Below, one piece after another: positions 24,202 through 32,211 of a DNA stretch of 36,687 bases. The stretch spans positions 1-36,687 of the forward strand of contig QZKU01000060.1 of the NCBI GenBank assembly GCA_003598085.1, written 5' to 3'. The position numbers and the translations under genes were made by a program. Under the pieces are notes generated by a model, which saw only the letters and a program-made list of their open reading frames with translations, was not told the DNA's origin and did not search any database. Within the stretch, counting starts at the first letter, position 1; every line of letters begins with the position of its first letter. The DNA is from Candidatus Abyssobacteria bacterium SURF_5. GTDB taxonomy: Bacteria; Abyssobacteria; SURF-5.

Positions 24202-26352
24202 ATGAATGAACTCATGAAAAATCTCAATGAACGCCAGCGGGAAGCCGTGGCGACAACTGACGGCCCTCTCGTTGTGATCGCCGGCGCCGGCAGCGGGAAG
24301 ACCCGCGTCATCACGTATCGCGCGGCGTATTTGATTCACACGCATAAGGTTTTCCCCAAAAACATCCTCGCCGTCACCTTCACCAACAAGGCCGCCGAAG
24401 AAATGCGCAACCGCATCCGAAAACTGCTCGGAACCGCCCAACTCCAAGCATGGGTCGGCACCTTTCACGCCACCTGCCTCCAACTCCTGCGCAGAGACGC
24501 ACATCTGCTCGGATACAAGCGCAGTTTCATCATCTATGACGAGTCCGATCAGCTCTCGTTGGTCAAGCACCTGATGAAGCGCCTCAATCTTGCGCAGAAG
24601 GACTACAACCCAAATGCCATTCTTGCGCGCATCGGACTGGCCAAAAACCAGATGATCGGCCCTGAAGAATTTGAAACAACCGCAGTAACCATGTTCGAGG
24701 AGAAAGTCGCACAATTGTACCGCCTCTACGACGAAGCCCTCAAAGAACACAACGCGATGGACTTCGACGACCTCCTCAACAACGCGCTCACGCTGCTGCT
24801 CAGGTTTCCGGACTGCGCAAACAAGTATCGAAATCTTTTTCGCTATATCATGGTGGACGAATTCCAGGACACGAACCGCGTGCAGTACGAGTTGGTCCGG
24901 GAACTGGCAAAGCACCACCGGAACTTGTGCGTTGTCGGAGATGACGATCAGAGCATCTACAGTTGGCGCGGCGCGAATATCGAGAACCTGTTTGACTTCC
25001 AGAAAGACTTCCCGGAGGCCAAGAGCATTTTTCTCGAAGAGAACTACCGGTCCACACAACGCATCCTCGACGCGGCAAATGCTGTCATCATGAACAATGA
25101 GCGGCGCAAGCCGAAACGGTTGTGGACCCGAAAGGGAGAGGGTGAAAAGATCGTCTGGTTCCCGGCGCCCGACGAGCACGGCGAGGCATACTACATCGCC
25201 ACCGAGATCATCAATCTGAAGCGCGAGAAACCGCATTTGAAAAACAGCGATTTCGCCGTCTTCTATCGCACAAACGCGCAATCGCGCGTCATCGAGGACG
25301 TCTTCCGCCAATCGGGGCTGCCATATGTCGTCATCGGCAGCGTTCGCTTCTATGATCGCAAAGAGATCAAGGATGTCCTCGCATTCGCAAAAGTCATCGC
25401 AAATCCGGCCGACGCTGTCAGCCTGAGGAGAATCATCAACATACCCCCGCGCGGCATCGGCAAGGCAACTGTCGAAAAGGCCGACGCGTTCGCCGTCGAG
25501 AAGGGCATCACCCTGCTGCAAGCGATCGAGCGCTCATCGGAAATTCCCGGCCTTCGGACCGATGCGGTCGCGAAACTTTCCGCATTCGCGCAATACATGG
25601 CCCGGCTCATGGAAAAGAAAACGCAGATGAGCACGCCGGACTTCATCCGGGAAATCATCGAGAGCAGCGGTTATCTGAAGATGTTGGAACAGGACCGGTC
25701 GTTCGAGGCGCAGGCCCGCGTGGAGAATCTGGCGGAACTTATCTCCGCAGCCGTCGAATTTCTCCATTCCGGGAAACCCGCGTTGGAGGAGTTCATCGAA
25801 AATACATCCTTGCGGACCGATATCGATGAATGGGACGACGAGACCGACTTCATTCCTCTGATGACGCTCCATTCAGCCAAGGGACTGGAATTCCCGGTAG
25901 TCTTCATAGCGGGAATGGAGGAGGAACTGTTTCCTCATCTGAATTCGATGACGTCACAGGCTCGTCTCGAGGAAGAGCGCAGGCTGTGCTATGTCGGCCT
26001 CACGCGCGCACAAGAGCGGATATTTCTGACGTCAGCCGATCTTCGCCACATCCACGGCATGGCGCTGATGCATCTCCCTTCGCGCTTCATCGACGAGATA
26101 CCGGAGGAGATCCTGCTTTCACCCCCAAAAGAACCCCCGAAATATTACTCGCCCGAATTTGCTCAGGTCGCGGACGAACCCGACGCCTCCCCCTTTATTG
26201 TGGGCGATCTGATAGAGCATGCCACTTTCGGGACGGGACGCATTGCCGCCGTCAGCGGCCGAGGAGAATCAATGAAAGTGGCCGTGCGTTTTTTCCGGGA
26301 TAACAAACAGAGAGACCTCATGGTACGGTACGCAAACCTGAAGAAAAAGTGA
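24202..26352 (+). CDS. pcrA: ATP-dependent DNA helicase, PcrA/UvrD type
   Basis: A 716-residue superfamily 1A 3'-5' helicase for repair and for clearing protein or RNA polymerase from DNA. Motifs in order: Q motif LNERQREAV, Walker A GAGSGKTRV, motif II DEFQDTN, motif III GDDDQSIYSWRGA, motif IV ENYRST, motif V TLHSAKGLEFPVVF and motif VI EERRLCYVGLTRA. The C-terminus has the VGDLIEHATFGTGRI element typical of PcrA Tudor-like tails. The frame runs open from a TTG at 24127, but that TTG is the promoter -35 box, so the ATG at 24202 is taken as the start; it lies just before the Q motif. pheA begins 14 bp downstream. Confidence 0.96.
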   Translation: MNELMKNLNERQREAVATTDGPLVVIAGAGSGKTRVITYRAAYLIHTHKVFPKNILAVTFTNKAAEEMRNRIRKLLGTAQLQAWVGTFHATCLQLLRRDAHLLGYKRSFIIYDESDQLSLVKHLMKRLNLAQKDYNPNAILARIGLAKNQMIGPEEFETTAVTMFEEKVAQLYRLYDEALKEHNAMDFDDLLNNALTLLLRFPDCANKYRNLFRYIMVDEFQDTNRVQYELVRELAKHHRNLCVVGDDDQSIYSWRGANIENLFDFQKDFPEAKSIFLEENYRSTQRILDAANAVIMNNERRKPKRLWTRKGEGEKIVWFPAPDEHGEAYYIATEIINLKREKPHLKNSDFAVFYRTNAQSRVIEDVFRQSGLPYVVIGSVRFYDRKEIKDVLAFAKVIANPADAVSLRRIINIPPRGIGKATVEKADAFAVEKGITLLQAIERSSEIPGLRTDAVAKLSAFAQYMARLMEKKTQMSTPDFIREIIESSGYLKMLEQDRSFEAQARVENLAELISAAVEFLHSGKPALEEFIENTSLRTDIDEWDDETDFIPLMTLHSAKGLEFPVVFIAGMEEELFPHLNSMTSQARLEEERRLCYVGLTRAQERIFLTSADLRHIHGMALMHLPSRFIDEIPEEILLSPPKEPPKYYSPEFAQVADEPDASPFIVGDLIEHATFGTGRIAAVSGRGESMKVAVRFFRDNKQRDLMVRYANLKKK

Positions 26353-26366
26353 AAGGCAACGTCCAC

Positions 26367-27428
26367 ATGTCGCTCGAGCAATTCCGCAAGAAAATCGATC
26401 AGATCGACACCAAAATCATTCAGCTGCTCAACGAACGCGCCACGGCCGCCATGCAGATCGGCAAGATCAAGGACCAGGCAAACGCACACGTTTACGCGCC
26501 GGCGCGTGAAAAACAGATATTCGACAAGATCACAGCCAAAAACGAAGGCCCGCTTTCCAACGATGCGCTGAAGGCAATTTATAAGGAAATCATTTCCGCC
26601 AGCCGCAGCCTCGAAAAACCGCTGACGGTAACGTATCTCGGCCCGCAAGGAACCTTCACCCATGTCGCGGCGCTCCAGAAATTCGGAAGTTCAACGACAT
26701 ACCTGCCTGCGCGTACCATATCCGACGTCTTCCTGGATGTACAAAAGGGACGGGCTCATTACGGCGTCGTCCCCATCGAAAACTCCACCGAAGGTATCGT
26801 CAGCTATACTCTGGACATGTTCATGGAGTCGGACCTGAAAATCTTTTCGGAAGTCATGCTGGAGGTGTCCCACAACCTCATGTCCAAAGGTCAGTTGACC
26901 GATATCCGGAAAGTATATTCCCATCCGCAGGCGCTCGGGCAGTGCCGGAAATGGCTCGAGGCAAACTTGCCGCTCGCCGAGTTGATCGCGACATCCAGCA
27001 CGACCCAGGCGGCTGAACTCGCCGAAAAAGATGTTTCCGCCGCGGCCATCGCAAACGAACTCGCTTCCGAAATCTACCACCTGAATCTGCTGGTGCGCAG
27101 AATCGAAGACAGCCCCAATAATTTTACCCGATTCCTGGTCATTGGCCATTCGATGGCCGAACGCGGCGAACGCGATAAGACCTCGCTCATGTTCTCCATC
27201 AAACATCGCGCCGGCGCGCTCTCGGAAGTCCTAAAAACATTTTCCGCCTGCGGAATCAACCTCACTCGAATTGAGTCCAGACCGTCACGGCAACAGGCAT
27301 GGGAATATGTCTTCTTCGTCGATCTTGAAGGCCATGTCCAGGACCCAAAGGTCAGCCAAGCCCTCAACGAGGCCGCCGCTTCCTGCATTTTCCTCAAGAG
27401 CCTCGGCTCCTACCCGAGCGGAGGGTGA
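26367..27428 (+). CDS. pheA: Bifunctional chorismate mutase/prephenate dehydratase (P-protein)
   Basis: Converts chorismate to prephenate and then to phenylpyruvate for phenylalanine. At 353 residues: N-terminal AroQ chorismate mutase (about 1-85, LEQFRKKIDQIDTKIIQLLN), prephenate dehydratase (about 92-270, with TSSTTQAAEL and the catalytic NNFTRFLVIG), and a C-terminal ACT domain with the phenylalanine-binding NLTRIESRPSR. Feedback inhibition by phenylalanine is expected from the ACT domain. The ATG at 26367 is chosen over the GTG at 26349 because GAAAGG lies about 9 bp before it and the AroQ homology starts there. It sits between the helicase and the ThiD2-like gene, probably in one operon. 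Confidence 0.96.
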   Translation: MSLEQFRKKIDQIDTKIIQLLNERATAAMQIGKIKDQANAHVYAPAREKQIFDKITAKNEGPLSNDALKAIYKEIISASRSLEKPLTVTYLGPQGTFTHVAALQKFGSSTTYLPARTISDVFLDVQKGRAHYGVVPIENSTEGIVSYTLDMFMESDLKIFSEVMLEVSHNLMSKGQLTDIRKVYSHPQALGQCRKWLEANLPLAELIATSSTTQAAELAEKDVSAAAIANELASEIYHLNLLVRRIEDSPNNFTRFLVIGHSMAERGERDKTSLMFSIKHRAGALSEVLKTFSACGINLTRIESRPSRQQAWEYVFFVDLEGHVQDPKVSQALNEAAASCIFLKSLGSYPSGG

Positions 27429-27437
27429 AGCATTCCC

Positions 27438-27893
27438 ATGCATGGCTCAACCTATCTCTACAGAATCATCGACGCAAATGCCAATCGCGCCCGCGAAGGA
27501 CTGAGAACCGTCGAGGAATATCTCCGGCTCGCTCAGAACAGCACTGAATTGACTTTCCGCCTGAAGAGCCTGCGACACGAAATCACCGAAACTATCAGCA
27601 AACTGCGGATCGAGGACCAGATGATCCAGGCTCGCGCGAGCGATTCCGACGTGGGCGCAACCGACCCCGCCGGGTCAGAAGCGATCCGGACCTCTGCGGG
27701 CGATATCGTCGTCGCCAACCTGCGCCGCTCGCAGGAGGCGTTGCGCGTACTCGAGGAGTTCTCCAAGATGATTTCGCAAGAAGCCGCGTGCGCCTTCAAG
27801 AAGTTGCGGTTTTCAACCTACACCATCGAGCGCGACATACGCCTGCGCGCGCCGGAACGCCAAAAACCCGGGGGAGAGAGAGACCAGAAGTAA
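27438..27893 (+). CDS. thiD2: ThiD2-family protein, stand-alone (thiamine biosynthesis)
   Basis: A 151-residue all-helical protein matching the domain found at the N-terminus of cyanobacterial-type ThiE fusions: YRIIDANANRAREGLRTVEE, LKSLRHEI, and NLRRSQEALRVLEEF. ThiD2 proteins are reported HMP-phosphate kinases that supply thiamine phosphate synthase. Here no ThiE domain is fused and no thiE is visible nearby, so the function is inferred from family resemblance. It starts 9 bp after pheA, and its stop codon directly precedes the ATG of the ABC ATPase. Confidence 0.78.
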   Translation: MHGSTYLYRIIDANANRAREGLRTVEEYLRLAQNSTELTFRLKSLRHEITETISKLRIEDQMIQARASDSDVGATDPAGSEAIRTSAGDIVVANLRRSQEALRVLEEFSKMISQEAACAFKKLRFSTYTIERDIRLRAPERQKPGGERDQK

Positions 27894-28667
27894 ATGAATG
27901 AAGCAGCAAAAAAACCGATCATCGAAATCCGCAACCTCTCCAGATACTTCGGCTCCTTGAAAGCCGTTGATAACCTGAATTTGACTGTGGGCGAGGGCGA
28001 ATTTTTTTGCTTTCTCGGTCCCAACGGAGCGGGCAAGACGACCACCATCAAGATCCTCACCGGACTGCTCCGGCCGACATCGGGAACTGCGATTATCGCC
28101 GGATACGATATCACCACCGATATGGTGAAGGCCAAGCGTATTCTCGGATACATACCCGACCATCCGTATGTTTACGAGAAACTGTCCGGACGGGAATTCA
28201 TGAAATTCGTGAGCGGCATGTACAATCTGGATAGCGCCGCTACGACCGGCAAAATTGAAGAACTGATGAGATTGTTCGGCATAGCCGAATACGCCGATCA
28301 ACTCATAGAAGACTATTCTCATGGGATGCGGCAGAAGCTGATATTCAGCGCCACGTTTCTCCATTCGCCGAAGATTGTGATCGTGGATGAGCCGTGGGTC
28401 GGCCTCGATCCGAAAAGCATCAGGTTCGTAAAGGATTATCTCAAGGAGAAAACGCGCGACGGTGTCAGCATCTTCATGTCGACCCACACGCTCAGCATCG
28501 CCGAAGAGGTTGCGGACCGGGTGGGGATCATCCATAAAGGACGCCTCATCGCGCACGGGACCGTTGCCAAGGTGAAGGCGAGCACCGAGAGAAACCTCGA
28601 GGACGTCTTTCTCCAGTTGACGGCCGAAGACCCGGAAATCGTCGCCCCCCCTGAGGCGAAAAGTTAG
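27894..28667 (+). CDS. ABC transporter ATP-binding protein (ABC-2/NatA-CcmA type)
   Basis: A 257-residue nucleotide-binding subunit. Walker A is GPNGAGKTTT, the Q loop is near LGYIPDHPYVY, Walker B is IVIVDEPWVGLDP, and the switch His is in STHTLSIAEE. The signature is YSHGMRQKL instead of LSGGQ, a pattern common in drug and lipid exporters of the ABC-2 family. The usual partner is a separate six-span permease, but no permease follows: a 95-bp gap with a new promoter and a secreted protein come next. The substrate is unknown. Its ATG directly follows the stop of the ThiD2-like gene. Confidence 0.93.
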   Translation: MNEAAKKPIIEIRNLSRYFGSLKAVDNLNLTVGEGEFFCFLGPNGAGKTTTIKILTGLLRPTSGTAIIAGYDITTDMVKAKRILGYIPDHPYVYEKLSGREFMKFVSGMYNLDSAATTGKIEELMRLFGIAEYADQLIEDYSHGMRQKLIFSATFLHSPKIVIVDEPWVGLDPKSIRFVKDYLKEKTRDGVSIFMSTHTLSIAEEVADRVGIIHKGRLIAHGTVAKVKASTERNLEDVFLQLTAEDPEIVAPPEAKS

Positions 28668-28722
28668 CTGAACTCCGAAGCTTCCGCCGATGCCTGACGC
28701 GCCGGAAAAGCCCTTCGCTCCA

Positions 28723-28753
28723 TTGGCGTACGCTTCCTAAAATATGCTATAAT
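28723..28753 (+). promoter_or_regulatory. Promoter with extended -10 before the secreted protein gene
   Basis: TGC plus perfect TATAAT at 28748-28753; the best -35 is TTGGCG at 28723-28728 with a long 19-bp spacer. The ATG at 28763 lies 9 nt after the -10, so the mRNA would be almost leaderless. Confidence 0.6.
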
Positions 28754-28762
28754 CACGGTATC

Positions 28763-29251
28763 ATGACCTTTGTCGGCTTGAAAAAATATATTTCTCCCCT
28801 GCTTTTGAGCCTGCTGGTTATGGGCGCCGGATTTGCGGAGCAGACCGACCTCGATATCCTCGGCAAGGCTCTTGAAAAAGCTCTCGGCGAAAAAACGAAC
28901 TACGGCGCACCGCGGATCATCAGCATTCAAAAAGCTGCCGCTCGAGGAGAGCACGTCCTGTTCGTCGCCGTCCACGTAAATCGGCATTTCACTTCTGCCG
29001 GCCTCAGAAATAACGTGCTGACTGATGCGGCCAGCATCTTGAGAATAGCAAAAAGCTGGGGCTGGTCCGATCGAATCGCGAAAGTATTTATTGTCGAAAA
29101 TCTGGTGCCTGAAGGGAAGGAGCAGGCTCATCCTGTCTTCTCTTGCTCCGTCTCGGCGTCAGTCCTTGCAAAAGTGGATTGGGGTTCGCTGAATCAAAAC
29201 GAAGTGCTCAACCGCCTTGATCAAGCGGAATTTCATGAGGTGAAGAAATAG
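28763..29251 (+). CDS. Small exported protein of unknown function
   Basis: At 162 residues it has an N-terminal signal peptide (KKYISPLLLSLLVMGAGFA, cleavage likely after the Ala). The mature part has an alternating helix/strand pattern: ISIQKAAARGEHVLFVAVHV, then ILRIAKSWGWSDRIAKVFIV. I do not recognise the family. There is no room for a Shine-Dalgarno site between the -10 box and the ATG, so translation is probably leaderless. The next gene starts directly after its stop with only a GTG, or 30 bp later at a better ATG, so the two are likely co-transcribed. Confidence 0.7.
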   Translation: MTFVGLKKYISPLLLSLLVMGAGFAEQTDLDILGKALEKALGEKTNYGAPRIISIQKAAARGEHVLFVAVHVNRHFTSAGLRNNVLTDAASILRIAKSWGWSDRIAKVFIVENLVPEGKEQAHPVFSCSVSASVLAKVDWGSLNQNEVLNRLDQAEFHEVKK

Positions 29252-29281
29252 GTGTTGGCAATCGCAGAAAGGATGATCGAA

Positions 29282-29611
29282 ATGACCTCCCGCACATTGA
29301 CAAACGTCTTGTTACTCCTCATATTCCTGGCCCTGATGGCGAACCTGCTCGCGCCCGCCTTCAAAGCAAGAGAGGCCATGGCCGTCATGCCGGGTAATGA
29401 TTCAGTTCCACCCGCCGTCGTTGCGGCGCAGGTGTCGGAGGAAATCGCACCCGACAGGCTCGCGCAAGTTGTCGCCGCTGCTCTGCGCGATATCGCAGAC
29501 GCGGATAAAGAAATAGCGGCCGCTATTCTGGAGCATTCTCGCTCGAATGCAAATGTCGCCTACTCGCTCGACAGAATCGGTGCCGAGCTTCGCGCACAAC
29601 GATCCGAATAA
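29282..29611 (+). CDS. Small membrane-anchored protein of unknown function
   Basis: At 109 residues: one N-terminal hydrophobic segment (LTNVLLLLIFLALMANLLAP) and a soluble Ala/Glu-rich tail predicted helical, ending SLDRIGAELRAQRSE. The family is unknown. The ATG at 29282 is chosen because AAAGGA sits about 9 bp upstream; the frame is open from a GTG at 29252. The layout (anchor plus short helical tail) suggests an oligomeric inner-membrane accessory to its neighbours, which is inference only. Confidence 0.62.
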   Translation: MTSRTLTNVLLLLIFLALMANLLAPAFKAREAMAVMPGNDSVPPAVVAAQVSEEIAPDRLAQVVAAALRDIADADKEIAAAILEHSRSNANVAYSLDRIGAELRAQRSE

Positions 29612-29686
29612 CAGCCGCATCCAGGAAGCAAAGCAGTGCGCCCGGAATATTCCGGTGCGGGATCGGAGGTTGTTTTGTTAAGGAAC

Positions 29687-30772
29687 ATGAAGCCACTTGG
29701 CCTGGCACTTGTCGTGATGGCCATAGCTCTTCTGCATAGCTGCAGCACGATCAATACTCGAATTATGCCTGGCGCGGACGGCGGTGGGCTCTTCGGGTCG
29801 GACGAGAATGAGCGCATCTACGCGACATCATACGATAAGACTTTCCGCGCCTGCGTCGACACTCTCAGGCGAATGGACAGTGGAAGCGCAAAGTTGATCC
29901 GCTTTAATGAAGGCGTCATCGTCTTCCAACAGCCGGACGAAGGCAAGATTGAAGTCCATGTCCGCAAACTTGACGAGGAAAAAACCATCGTGTATTTCTC
30001 CGCCAAAAAAGAGCGAAAATTCTGGTTCGACGGAGCCGATGAACAAACCCGAAACCTCTTCTTTCAAGGACTCGACGAACAACTGGCCCCTTCCGCCCTC
30101 ACCGCTGTTGCCGCCCCACAACCAGAAATAAGCAAAAGCATGCTCGCCGAGGAAGTGAAGCCGAAGCCGGAGGCCCCAAAACCGGAAAGCCCGCCTCTCG
30201 AAACGGCACAGCCTGTCCCGGAACCTCCTGCGGAAAATCTTTATAAGAACCTCCTGCTGGCACAGGTGCATCAGGCGCTGCAGATCCAAGGAAACATGGA
30301 CTCACTTGAAGATCTGCCCGTCGAGGATCTGGCACGTTTAAGCGAGCGGCTGCAATCACTGCGAAAATCGGAAACCAGCATCTCCACCATGAGCGGCAAG
30401 TGCACAGCCTGTTACATCGATCTTGCGCGAGTCTATCATGACGTCGGACAATATGCGCGAGCCGCAGAGGCCTTGAAGGCGGCGCTTGCAGTCGAACCGG
30501 ATAATGCCGTCGCCCATTGCAACTTGGGCGAAATATACAAACATCTCAACCTGATCGATGACGCAATTCGAGAATTGAATGCGGCTGAGGCGTTGAATCC
30601 GCAACTTCCCGATACCTTTATCAACTTGGGCATCATCTATGATGATTACGTCAACGATGATCGGAAGGCGCTTCAATGTTACCGCCGCTACCTGTCATTG
30701 GGCGGCTCCGACCCGCAAGTGCTGGATTGGATCAAAATAATCGAAGCCGGGTTGGCAAAAGAAGGAACCTGA
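29687..30772 (+). CDS. TPR-containing lipoprotein
   Basis: A 361-residue predicted lipoprotein with lipobox LLHSC (Cys at residue 19 from the chosen start). Residues about 50-130 form a beta-rich domain starting YATSYDKTFRACVDTLRRMD. A Pro/Glu linker (KPKPEAPKPESPP) precedes TPR repeats in the C-terminal third (YIDLARVYHDVGQYARAAEA, and two more units). It probably scaffolds an envelope complex. The ATG at 29687 begins the signal peptide; the frame is open from 29636, and GGAGGT at about 29664 might instead support a TTG at 29675. The exact start is therefore uncertain by a few codons. Confidence 0.8.
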   Translation: MKPLGLALVVMAIALLHSCSTINTRIMPGADGGGLFGSDENERIYATSYDKTFRACVDTLRRMDSGSAKLIRFNEGVIVFQQPDEGKIEVHVRKLDEEKTIVYFSAKKERKFWFDGADEQTRNLFFQGLDEQLAPSALTAVAAPQPEISKSMLAEEVKPKPEAPKPESPPLETAQPVPEPPAENLYKNLLLAQVHQALQIQGNMDSLEDLPVEDLARLSERLQSLRKSETSISTMSGKCTACYIDLARVYHDVGQYARAAEALKAALAVEPDNAVAHCNLGEIYKHLNLIDDAIRELNAAEALNPQLPDTFINLGIIYDDYVNDDRKALQCYRRYLSLGGSDPQVLDWIKIIEAGLAKEGT

Positions 30773-30983
30773 AAAAGCCGGTTATACAGCCATACGAACC
30801 GCGGCATTTCGCTTTCCCCTTTACTCAACCAACAAAATTGCCAGGGAGGTTACAAGAGCACCTGAAACAGATTCGTCCTCTTGCTCAATCGAAAAAAAGG
30901 CACCATATTTTGACGGACACAGGGGCTGTCTCTCCCAGCCAATGTGTGGCACGACAGACCAAGAGAGAAATGAGGCGATACGA

Positions 30984-31241
30984 GTGCTTCGAATATTGTC
31001 AGTTGCGCTTATGGCTTTCCTTGTTGTCGGCTGCGCCTCGCTTGATGAAGATTACTCCACCCGCTTTGGATTGGCGAATCCGGAATACCCATTGATACCA
31101 CCCACGCCCACCGACGAAGCCTATCCTAAGGGAAGTGTCGGGCAGCAGTACATAGAGGAATACGACAAGAAATATCACGAAGAAGAGGTCCTGCCTCCCC
31201 TGGATTCGCAAGAGGCCGCACAACAGGAGGCTGCAGAGTAA
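30984..31241 (+). CDS. Small acidic lipoprotein
   Basis: An 85-residue lipoprotein: GTG start at 30984 with GAGG 8 bp upstream, hydrophobic signal LRILSVALMAFLVVG and the lipobox Cys directly after (VVGC-ASLDEDY). The mature part is acidic and Pro-rich with no recognised domain, ending EAAQQEAAE. The frame is open further upstream (30942), but the signal peptide fits the GTG. It lies 211 bp after the TPR lipoprotein. The intervening region has a weak GCCGGTT/AACCGCGGC inverted repeat (30777-30805) without a T-run and nothing else I can name. Confidence 0.75.
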   Translation: MLRILSVALMAFLVVGCASLDEDYSTRFGLANPEYPLIPPTPTDEAYPKGSVGQQYIEEYDKKYHEEEVLPPLDSQEAAQQEAAE

Positions 31242-31337
31242 CAACCGGAAGCGATGGCCCGCAAAATCTTCTGCTTCTTCGCAAGGCGCAGGGCTTTGTG
31301 CAAAACAGCTCGCAATGAAGTCTCAAGAAATATTCGG

Positions 31338-31904
31338 ATGGAAATCGAAGCAAAAATCAAACTGAAAGACGCTTCCAAATTGCGTTCAATCCTGAAGAAC
31401 GCAAGCGCCGAGTTTATCAGCAAAACGCTTGAAAAAAACTGGCTGTTCGACCACCCCGAGCGGACGCTCGCCAAGAAAGATAAACTGTTGCGGCTGCGAC
31501 AGGATCGGAACGTCTATCTCACATTCAAGGGTCCGAGACAGCAATCGGAATACAAAATCCGGCAGGAGTTACACATACAGTTTCCCGACGCCCCATCGGC
31601 GCGCTCGCTGCTGGAATCCATCGGTTTTCGCCAGTGGTTTTATTATGAAAAGATCAGGGAAACCTGGCGCTTGGACGGATGCGAAATCGTGCTGGATGAG
31701 TTGCCCGGGCTGGGACTTTTTGTGGAAATCGAGGCGGCTTCGGATAAGGAGATTGAAACGGTTCGAAAGCGGCTCAAACTCTCGCGTGACTATATCAATG
31801 CAACGTACGTCGAACTGCTGCAAAACCTTTCTCAGGAATCGCGAAAACAATGGCAGTTCCAATTTCCAGATAATCACCGCTCGGCCCTTTCGGCTTCCGG
31901 TTAA
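31338..31904 (+). CDS. CYTH domain protein (CyaB/thiamine-triphosphatase fold)
   Basis: At 188 residues, one CYTH tunnel domain. The hallmark ExExK is EIEAKIKL at the N-terminus (E2, E4, K6), followed by LLRLRQDRNVYLTFKGP and the acidic EIVLDELPGLGLFVEIEA. The fold hydrolyses or forms triphosphates (class IV adenylate cyclase, inorganic triphosphatase); the sequence does not say which. I chose the ATG at 31338 because the conserved motif starts at its second residue; the frame is open from 31254, where it would add 28 non-conserved residues. It is on the same strand as the lipoproteins, 96 bp downstream. Confidence 0.88.
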   Translation: MEIEAKIKLKDASKLRSILKNASAEFISKTLEKNWLFDHPERTLAKKDKLLRLRQDRNVYLTFKGPRQQSEYKIRQELHIQFPDAPSARSLLESIGFRQWFYYEKIRETWRLDGCEIVLDELPGLGLFVEIEAASDKEIETVRKRLKLSRDYINATYVELLQNLSQESRKQWQFQFPDNHRSALSASG

Positions 31905-32211
31905 TTCAAAGCACCCTTCACATTTGTCGCTTTTCACTTATAGCAAACGTCGATAACATTCCTTTGGGATACAAGCTTGTTATTTCCAGCAGGGGAGACA
32001 ACCGCATCAAGGCATCACAAGATCACGACCTTCGCAATCTGGTGCTTTGCCATAAGCTTCCTGGCATATCCTCTGCTGAAGTAACGCGTCCTGACAGCGT
32101 TGTCATTCTGACTCCGCGATTCGCGGGGGAAGAATCTCTCTGCAGCAAGAAAGCAGGGTCATTTTCGTCGAACGCCTCGCCGTCCCTAGGAAAATGGCTA
32201 AAGGAGCTTTT
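31905..32211. other. Intergenic region between the CYTH and patatin genes
   Basis: About 300 bp without a convincing gene. A short frame at 31964-32215 has no family resemblance and ends on the patatin start region. A short CCGCGA/TCGCGG palindrome lies near 32113-32125. No clear promoter or terminator was found; the -10-like TATAGC near 31939 has only a weak TTCACA -35. Confidence 0.4.
32200..32206 (+). promoter_or_regulatory. Ribosome-binding site deciding the patatin start
   Basis: AAAGGAG at 32200-32206 lies 5 nt before a GTG at 32212 and inside the longer frame beginning with the ATG at 32194. This favours the GTG. Confidence 0.65.

Noticed and set aside
24154-25521. Minus-strand frame of 455 codons opposite the helicase
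   Set aside because: It is the antisense of a strongly conserved gene with all seven helicase motifs; its own translation has no domain.
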